Assembly: GCA_009746045.1 (NCBI GenBank)
Contig: RPFO01000392.1
Coordinates: 1,202,656-1,266,655 of the forward strand
Source: Mesostigma viride
Lineage: Eukaryota > Streptophyta > Mesostigmatophyceae > Mesostigmatales > Mesostigmataceae
Direction: 5' to 3'
Length of the DNA: 64,000 bases
The notes below the pieces were generated by a model. It was given only the letters and a program-made list of their open reading frames with translations, did not search any database and was not told where the DNA came from. Shown here piece by piece: positions 58,101 through 64,000 of the stretch. Both the position numbers and the translations under genes were made by a program. The first letter of the stretch is position 1. Each line of letters begins with the position of its first letter.

Positions 58101-59429
58101 GCTGCAAGTGGCAAGGGCAGGCCTGCGGGGGTGGTGGTAGTCGACGTGTCTAAATCTAAAATTGTAATTGAGGCCGCGTGATAAGTAGCAGCCGGGCACT
58201 ACATAGCTCTCCTGACCATGACAAGCAGCACGCGGCCATCAGTGTCACAACCGGCACTGCGCACCTGGCTTACAAGCACTCAGGCCTACAGCGTAAATAG
58301 CTATTCAGGCATCACTACATACCAAGGCCCCAGCGGAGGCATCGCGTGTTTATTTATGTGCCACCTTAAGCTACCAGTACTACACAGAACGGGCAGGAAG
58401 GGCAACGGCCACAGTCAAAATTGTGGCAGCAAGAGCTTTGCTGCATCAGCAACCGAAGCAGCAAACGTTGCACTTGGTGAGCATGCCACATTCGTTCACA
58501 GCCCTTGTATAGCTCCAAGTCTGTCAACGAAAGAAGTTCTTAAAATGGCTGTTCCAGCCACCTGAGCAAGGTGACACTTGGCACTTCTAGGTGCTCCACA
58601 GATAGCCCAGGTCCCGACACTTAGCCGATGATTGGGAAAGGAATGGCAGGTGTCCCAAGCAATCATGACAACCACACGATTAACATCCCATTTTAATTTC
58701 ATTGAGAACGGCTCAATACATAGAGGGCGTATCATGGTAGAGTGGGACGGTTGAACAAGTGCACAGCCAGAATACCATTAGCTGGCAGCGTTGTAAATTT
58801 CTGACAGAGTGTCTCCGTCAGGCTGTCTGTGGTAGCCGCCAGGGAATGGCACGCACCTGAGAGGACATCGCCTTGAGCTTCTCAAAGTCGAAGACATCGT
58901 TTTCTCTGATATTGGCGTCGCAATCATCGTCGAGGGTCAGTAATGGAGAATTTGGGGACATCACCACCTGCTGAAGAAAACGCCATTTCTTGCGCCCAGG
59001 ATTGTCACATGCTTCCGGTGTTTCAGGAATCAACTTGCGCCCAGGATTGTCACATGCTTCCGGTGTTTCAGGAATCAACTTGCACAAGGATTGCCCTAGA
59101 GGCCCTTTTTTCTTTGAGGTGCTAATACGAGGGGGGAGGCTGCCTGTCTGTGAACTTTGCTCTTCCGTACGCAAAGGCATAGTTTCTGATGCCTCCCCAT
59201 TCGGACCACTATTTTCCGACTCGTTAAGTTCAGAAGTGATTGAGTCTGTGCGTAACGGCACCGCGGAGCCTGGTCGTAAGGGCACCGCGGCGTCCCCTTC
59301 CATGGCGTCCATAAGCTCACCATCCACCTTGCTGCCATTAAATTTAGAAACGGCAGACATCTCCTCGCCTTCGTTTCCAGGATCTCCCTGGATTGTTCTC
59401 CATTTGCTCAAGCTCTCTTCAGTGTCCAT
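45396..59429 (-). CDS. Ankyrin-repeat TRP-type cation channel, 16 exons
   Basis: Model exons, 5' to 3': 59429-58857, 57550-57450, 56899-56716, 56196-56017, 55760-55590, 54799-54656, 53739-53548, 53367-52644, 51971-51650, 50813-50733, 50241-50163, 49515-49435, 48893-48777, 48230-48119, 46881-46704, 46185-45396. Borders are GT-AG, the phases fit, and the total is about 1,342 residues. The exception is exon 10, where the frame holds only with a GC donor after 50733; a GT donor four bases on breaks the frame. The N-terminus is acidic, then about eight ankyrin repeats, six membrane segments, a pore-like segment (LYWALFGLIELGDF), S6 (LINLLIAMLASTYE) and EWKY as in TRP channels, then a long tail. 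LGPLELMIRKML before S5 is TRPC-like. Predicted role: non-selective cation/Ca2+ channel in a membrane; gating stimulus unknown. Start chosen as the first ATG of exon 1. Confidence 0.87.
46704..53367 (-). CDS. TRP gene exons 8-15: last ankyrins, linker and membrane domain
   Basis: Exon 8 (53367-52644) has two further ankyrin units (LERRTPLHQACRTGL; DETALEQAAASGRLDVML), a linker and S1 (VRMVLLYVVFAFVYPIAL). Exon 9 has a variable loop and the pre-S2/S2 segment FYSTPKIKFMGGLLSNAAFL. Exon 10: WTECLVAIWVAGLFVNFLY. Exon 11: MMSNLWSYADVAMFALFLIY. Exon 12: HILSYALVLAVLRMLANF, voltage-sensor-position segment with a single Arg. Exon 13: YLGPLELMIRKMLADMVRFF and S5. Exon 14: pore. Exon 15: S6 and EWKYTKALLLRQM. 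Exact numbering of S1-S4 is tentative. Confidence 0.85.
47822..48060. repeat. Intronic AT-rich minisatellite (TATATAGATGTAGCTCC units)
   Basis: Repeated CTCTATTATATATAGATGTAGCTCC and TAGATGTATAATATAGCTGTATGATGCTG units, five or more copies of each type with variation, within the intron between exons 14 and 15 of the TRP gene. The remainder of that intron (46882-47821) shows no gene. Confidence 0.7.
50067..50204. repeat. 46-bp tandem triplication covering the exon 11 splice donor
   Basis: GCACCTGGATGATGAAG occurs at 50067, 50113 and 50159, in units of 46 bp. The copy at 50159-50204 is the 3' end of exon 11 plus its donor. Each unit, on the minus strand, contains the CATCATCCAG/GTGCGTG-type boundary, so two extra candidate donors lie inside the intron. 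46 is not a multiple of three, so use of the others would shift or extend the frame. Confidence 0.85.
52015..52130. repeat. Short tandem repeats in the exon 8-9 intron
   Basis: ACACTATATGGAAAAAAGAGGG units at about 52029, 52051 and an end variant, followed by AGAAAAGTAYAAGTAATAGCGAC twice. Non-coding. Confidence 0.65.
53548..57550 (-). CDS. TRP gene exons 2-7: ankyrin repeat block
   Basis: Six exons each carry one or two ankyrin-type helices-and-turn units. Exon 3: LRAQLAQMLIAEGADVN then RPIHVAAKCGL. Exon 4: VLLMLEGGADVNAVG and STPLHEALEEGYEMLALEL then GADISIRDAKGRTPAFHA. Exon 5: LERRGADLTVVDASGTTLLHLAC. Exon 6: NRAPLLEASRRGHYHVAEML. Exon 7: ACGSGQLDVVQLLLSYRANV then GRTPLHFICDF. Ankyrin stacks in TRP channels mediate assembly and partner binding or act as a mechanical tether. 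Most of these exons begin and end in phase 0, the usual pattern for exon-shuffled repeats. Confidence 0.85.
54939..55124. repeat. 37-bp minisatellite, five copies
   Basis: The unit CCCAGTAAGGCATGTGGG plus a GTGTAGTTAGAAAACTTCAT half is repeated five times with almost no divergence, in the intron between exons 5 and 6 of the TRP gene. A second duplication of about 54 bp (GTGGCGTGTGACAGGTGCGA) lies at 55270-55350. Confidence 0.9.
57560..58856. other. First intron of the TRP gene
   Basis: No supported gene. An AGGTACGGATGAC/ACAGGTACAGATGAC short repeat lies at 57575-57612 next to the exon 2 acceptor. Plus- and minus-strand ORFs here lack family features. Confidence 0.4.
58857..59429 (-). CDS. 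TRP gene exon 1: acidic N-terminal extension
   Basis: 191 residues, Ser/Glu-rich, no recognised domain. It contains an exact 45-bp tandem duplication (58989-59033, 59034-59078) adding a second KLIPETPEACDNPGR, and a nearer pair of VPLRPGSAVPLRTD-like units. It ends at FEKLKAMSSQ with a GTGCGT donor in phase 0, matching the next exon. Because the following intron is about 1.3 kb and the family's N-termini vary, an extra small exon or an upstream start cannot be excluded. Confidence 0.7.
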
Positions 59430-59903
59430 GCTCTTGCGTGATTATGCAGGTATGTCAACAGAAGGCTAAGAACCATGGCGTCGTTTCGATGGCAATGAGT
59501 GGCGCTTCGTTTGAGGGCCACACATGAGCATGTGCATGGCCATTTGGCTCCAGTGAAGCGAGCTAGGATCAAACCTTATGCCCAAGGCCATGTGCTTGTC
59601 ACCAGAAGAACGTCCTGCCTGTCGTTAAAATAGGCGAGCCGTTTACAGGATATGAGCTAAGAGCATTTGCACGGCTATACGGCGCTGAGATTAGGATGCG
59701 TAGCTAGAGACCTGCGGATGGGAAACAGCAATGGACGACTGAAAGGTAATAGGTATCAGGATTCATGGCAGAAACGTGCGGCAGAAATTACGTATAAATT
59801 AGGGAAGAAGCCACCACCTACTCTCTTATTTATTATTTAACAATACATTTTTCGGGTGGGTATTTAACTATTTATGCCGAGCCTATAATTAGGCACCCGG
59901 CAC

Positions 59904-60252
59904 TTTCCGGGTAAATGGGTATTTTTATTAACCAATAGGAATATCATTAGGTGAAGAGGTACCACGTATCGACCAGCTGGTTACCCTCTGAGGGTAGTGT
60001 GATAGGTGAAAGGTTTAGAAAGGAGCATTGTGTGACCAGGGGAGCCAAGTGACGCGCGTAAGGTCACCGTGAGGAATGCAGGTAAACACCCTGTTGCGTC
60101 CCAGGAGAGCATGGAAGAGCTCCAAGGGGCTGGGCTTGTCATTGTTGGGCCCGGGGTCCCACACCCTGTATTGTTCTTGCGCCAAGAGCCAAGCGCGACG
60201 CATTGCTGAGTTCCAGAGAAAGATAAACCGCCTCACCACGGCGGCTTTGGTG
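59904..60252 (-). mobile_element. LINE remnant, second copy in inverted orientation
   Basis: The reverse complement matches 40239-40631, with shared peptides AAVVRRFIFLWNSAMRRAWLLAQEQYRVWDPGP. The right end is marked by divergence after 60252 and the left end by loss of similarity at 59904. It is less disturbed by micro-duplications than the first copy. The two copies lie on either side of the TRP gene. Confidence 0.5.
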
Positions 60253-62820
60253 GGGTTTTTGGAAATCGCATCCGGTGCTGGCCGCACCCGATGATGAGAT
60301 GACAATGACAAAAGGCTACGGTACGCGTCGATAAATACGGGTAACGCTTGCGAAAGGAACGGTGTGGGCCGATAAATACGGGTAACGCTTGCAGACGCGG
60401 CGGCATGAGCCGGAAACATTGTGATCAGGGACGAAACGAACGGAAAGCGCAGCCTACTGGCTCATACTCGTGGGTCAAGATGGCGGCCTATGGGCCATAC
60501 CATGCCAAGGCGGCCGCGTAAAGTCGGTGTTTATGAACGGTGATTTTGAACGTGGCGTAAGAAAGAACCTGGCCACCACGCCGTTGTACAAGGCGGGAAA
60601 ATAATCGCTACGGCCAAGGTGAGGCTTCAAACACGATATCCCGCCCAGACGGCCCAGTCCATAAAGCTAAGAAGTAGGGTAGAAGGTGTACGCGTACTCT
60701 TGTCAGCCTTGGCGAACGTTTTGAATAACAGCCATACTTCCTTTGGCTGGTGAGTTTGTCGAGATGGGCCCGGGTGTGATGCCGGGCCACGACAACTACA
60801 GACTGCGCGGAAAGGCCACGATGGTAGCGATGATCTTTTGCATTGCTGCCTTCTCGTTGGCGCCTGTCGCGGGCATGCTTATCGACCACGGTCGCTGTGT
60901 TTCGGCACTGTCTAGCTCCCATGATGGTACGTCAGTGTTGACTTAAATCCTATGTCACGTTGTCCACCCGCCGCTTTTGATTATTGGATTTACTTGCATG
61001 TTGGGTACCATTTTTTCTTTTCTGCATCCTGTTAGTGCCATCGGTGCGCCTTTGGGTACCAACCTTCGGCTGCTCAGACCCCATCCCATGCATGTCCCCC
61101 TCGACTGGCCCGTCCATACTCATATCCCCCATGGCTTGTGCCATAACACAGGCCCCGCGTCCTCGATTTTGCCGTCGTCCTCGATCTGCTACTTGCAAGC
61201 GCGCGCCTCCGACGTCCCACCCGAGGGTCCTTACATCCGGTTCACCCAGCCCGCCTACACGAAGAATTCCTCCAACGTAGCAACCTTGTACACGGGCTTG
61301 GTCGGCATGTTGCCGCTAGCTGCATCGGCTGATGGTATATGGTCCCTCAAGCCTTCGTGGGCCCACATCCCTCTGTCCATCTTTCCAACTCTCCCTTTAC
61401 CCATCTACCAATTCATTCACCCCTCACGCTCTGGGTACCTCCGTCTCGTCCACGCTCCCTCGGAGGGGATGGAAGTGCTGCTCGCTTGGTAGAAAACCCT
61501 TTAGGTCCTCCACCCCGTGGTCGGGGAAAACAACCACGTAAACAAAGAGCACACCATCCCAACGAGCCACCCACGTCAAAACGCAAGGTCTCTGCAACTC
61601 TTGGTGGAAGCGTTGTCGGTGAGGCTACGGGTACTCCGAAGCGGGCCCGGGGCCGGGGCGGGTTCGTTGCTTCTCTTGGTCACGGCAACTGCCCTAGCAA
61701 TGCCGCGTCTGCTCCAAGTGTTGGCAGTGCTTCTTCGCAACCCCAACTCCCATGAGCGAATATGAAACTGCAACCTCAATGCACCTTCACGAGGTCAATG
61801 CCCTCATGGATCATTTGGAGGTATTTGCTGGCAATGTTGCTAGCATGGCAGCGCTTGCTATGTGCATTAGGGAAGGTGCAACTTCTATGCACCACAGGCT
61901 GCCTACATCCTTTGCGGCACATCCATCTTCACGTTAACAATCCTAAGCGGGACAACATGTGTATCCTGGCTACATTTCATCTGTGTTTGTTGTAAGTTGG
62001 TGCGTTTCCTCGGCCATAAAACTTCGTATCAACATTGAACATCTTCTTGCCGTAGTGTAATGTGAGTATCTCAAACATATGTGCCGGGCCATTGTCTTGC
62101 TCCCGAACATTTTGCGGTGTTTGGCTTTAAGCACTATAATGGAATGTTGGAGTTGTGGTGTCCATTGTAGTGCTTGTTGGCTGCCTCCATGATCGTGAGA
62201 TGTGGCCTTGAATCTCATGTGTGTATTTTCTTTCAACGATGGACTTGAGTTCTTGGTTTCTTTGCGTTACTTATACATGTGGCGCCAACTCCTCCCAAAT
62301 GTACAAGGCCACCCCCAGACATGCAACCATGCCCTAGTCTCCACACTTGCAGGTGCGGCGCATGGTGGACGGACCTACGTGGCGCTGCATGCGACATATC
62401 TTCTTGCTGCTGCGGCCCGGCTACTATTGCTACACTTATCATCAAGGATGTGGCATATCAGTGGTGCCATCATCATAATTCTTGGCAACGTTTGAAGCTC
62501 AATCAGCCATCATGGTGTGGACAGTAGGTCTAGTGGCCCTTGCTTGCGATGGAGCCGTGGTGCCATCACTTCCCCCGGTGGACATCTGTGCTTCCCATCA
62601 GTTCCAACGTTCACTACATGTGTTGAGCCGCTCATGTTGACGGTGGTTCAACCATGGTTGAAGCTAGCCTGAAGTGGCTGGTTTGGCATGTGCCGATTTA
62701 GTGGCTAGACGAGTAGTGCAGGCTCTCAACCCACTCGGGTGCAAAAAGCGAATCTTCACTGGTAGTTTGACATGTCCGGCTTTGTTGGTGAAAGCTCGTG
62801 TAGGCTGTCCAACTGAGTGG
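60253..62820. other. Stretch with weak ORFs only
   Basis: Short tandem sequence GATAAATACGGGTAACGCTTGC occurs twice near 60330 and 60372. A plus ORF at 61339-61755 (138 residues) encodes Pro/Arg/Gly stretches resembling AT-hooks (PPPRGRGKQPRK; PKRARGRGG). Just after it, another frame (61752-61937) reads MHLHEVNALMDHLEVFAGN. These could be exons of an unrecognised gene or of a transposon DNA-binding protein, but no exon structure could be supported. Nothing else recognised. Confidence 0.25.
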
Positions 62821-62825
62821 TGGTT

Positions 62826-63010
62826 TCAATGGCCGCCGCCGCCTCCTCCGGGCCGCTCCCGCCTCCGGGCCGCCGCTGCTGCCGCCGCCTCCGGGCCGCC
62901 GCCGCTGCCTCCTCCTTCGGGCCGCCGCTGCCCCCTCCTCCGGGCCGCCGCTGCCGCCGCCGCCTCCTTTGGGCCGCCACCGCCTTAGCCGGGCCGCCGC
63001 CACCGCTGGC
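62826..63010. repeat. GC-rich CCTCCGGGCCGCCGC minisatellite
   Basis: Units of about 24-30 bp around TCCGGGCCGCCGCTGCCGCC repeat roughly seven times. Every frame is open, producing Pro/Ala- or Arg/Gly-rich artefact ORFs on both strands. Confidence 0.8.
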
Positions 63011-63806
63011 GTTGGGTAGTGCCATGCATTGTGGTACCAACCCAAGGTTGCTGCGGGAGTTCCCTTAAACCCTGAGTGCCCCCCCTCAGGATAACATTAC
63101 TGGATGTTCCCTAGCAACCGCCACCATTAGGGAGGACAGTCAATACTTGCTGACCCACATTTGCTTGACATGTCAATATGTAACAACCAAATCTGACTTG
63201 TTGTTACATCCTGAGTTTTGTAATAGTTTGGGATTTTATTTGAGGCCTTTTGGATGAGTATTGAGCTAGTTATGAGGTTTCCCACGTGCAGAGATATTTT
63301 GAGACCTGGACTTTGTCAACTGACTTGTTTAGACCCTCATTGGTCGTGGCCTGATCCACGTGGGGTTATTAGTTGGTCGGTTCTGCCAAGTCTTGCCTAG
63401 ATATTTTAGGACTCCAATGCTTATCAAGATTCGGCTGGAACGTTTGTTGTGATCTAATCTAACATGGTATAATAAGGTTCGCATAATTCATCCATCCTCA
63501 AAGCCTCTTGCTCGTTGACCACTTTCAGTTCCACAGAAGTAGTCAAGGATATTACTTGTCTAACTTACTGAGATAACTAGACACAATTATCAAGGAGGCA
63601 ATTATATTTCTTGATCAACGCATCTCTCGATTTCTGGCCTGCGCTGGTTGTCTCCTTGATATTTCTTGATCAACGCATTGCGGTCCAATGTGGTGTGATC
63701 AATTGTTTCTTAAGCCGCGGTATGATTGTGTGCACGAGTTTAATTCGTCAACCCCGATGGATTCGATTGACTAGATTAAGTGAGACAACTATGCATGCCT
63801 GAGATG
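63011..63806. other. AT-rich stretch without a gene
   Basis: No coding signal. An 18-base direct repeat (ATATTTCTTGATCAACGC) occurs near 63604 and 63658. Short (TTAA)n sequence begins at the right end. Confidence 0.45.
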
Positions 63807-64000
63807 GATTAATTAATTTACTAATTAAAATCGTGCTAGCTCCCGTTTGGGAGCTAGTCATGGAGCATTAATCGCGACGGATGGATGGATGGATGGATGG
63901 ATGGATGGATGGATGGATGGATGGATGGATGGATGGATGGATGGATGGATGGATGGATGGATGGATGGATGGATGGATGGATGGATGTGTGTGTGTGTGT
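63807..64000 (-). mobile_element. 3' end of a minus-strand LINE, running off the window
   Basis: Read on the minus strand, this is (CCAT)n, then TAATGCTCCATGACTAGCTC, the hairpin CTCCCAAACGGGAG, then an AATTA-rich tail. The order is the same as in the LINE end at 44650-44730. On the plus strand the (GGAT)n tract runs from 63879 to 63986 and is followed by (GT)n to the window end, so the LINE body should lie to the right. Confidence 0.65.
63879..64000. repeat. (GGAT)n microsatellite then (GT)n
   Basis: About 27 uninterrupted GGAT units followed by at least seven GT units. The related LINE end at 44651-44669 has only about four CCAT units, so the tract is expanded here. Confidence 0.95.

Noticed and set aside
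62674-63045. Pro/Ala-rich and Arg/Gly-rich ORFs on both strands
   Set aside because: They come from the CCTCCGGGCCGCCGC minisatellite.
1-64000. tRNA or rRNA genes
   Set aside because: No cloverleaf with consensus A and B boxes and no rRNA core sequence was recognised on either strand by eye.

Overview
The window is eukaryotic nuclear DNA: introns with GT-AG borders, LTR retrotransposons, hAT, piggyBac-like and CACTA-like DNA transposons, LINE pieces and long microsatellites. An intron-rich ankyrin-TRP channel gene beside chromodomain-bearing Ty3/gypsy elements fits a green alga best. No species-level marker was seen, so other protist lineages remain possible.

The left 39.4 kb is a nest of mobile elements, one inside another, and almost every junction can be read from its target-site duplication. 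The oldest visible layer is element C, a Ty3/gypsy relic whose 3' LTR is 38773-39364. Into it went element A (window start to 23915) and later element B (25197-35958, target duplication CTCGG, two nearly identical LTRs, hence young). Element C also took a 1.6 kb hAT-type element (36698-38303, 8-bp duplication). Element A took a piggyBac-like element (1536-3234, TTAA), a 2.2 kb insertion of unknown type (6460-8680), and a 10.2 kb hAT transposon (11388-21594) with a degraded transposase gene. That hAT holds a second hAT-type element (11806-16820), which holds a CACTA-like element (12672-15928). This gives five nested levels: C, A, hAT, hAT-N, CACTA.

Elements A and B are the same chromovirus family: LTR, (in B) a small pre-gag ORF resembling the RNase H1 N-terminal/viroplasmin fold, gag with zinc knuckle, pol with protease-RT-RNase H-integrase-chromodomain, a long extra ORF of unknown function, purine tract, LTR. 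Element C has a different extra ORF in the same place.

From 39.4 to 45.3 kb lies gene-poor DNA with LINE fragments, a MITE, dispersed repeats and one probable small two-exon gene (42729-43124). From 59429 down to 45396, on the minus strand, is the main host gene: a 16-exon TRP-type cation channel of about 1,342 residues with N-terminal ankyrin repeats, six membrane segments, a pore exon and a TRP-like segment after S6. Its introns hold several minisatellites. From 59.9 kb to the end are another LINE fragment, weak ORFs, a GC-rich minisatellite, and the 3' end of a minus-strand LINE with a long (GGAT)n tract running off the window.
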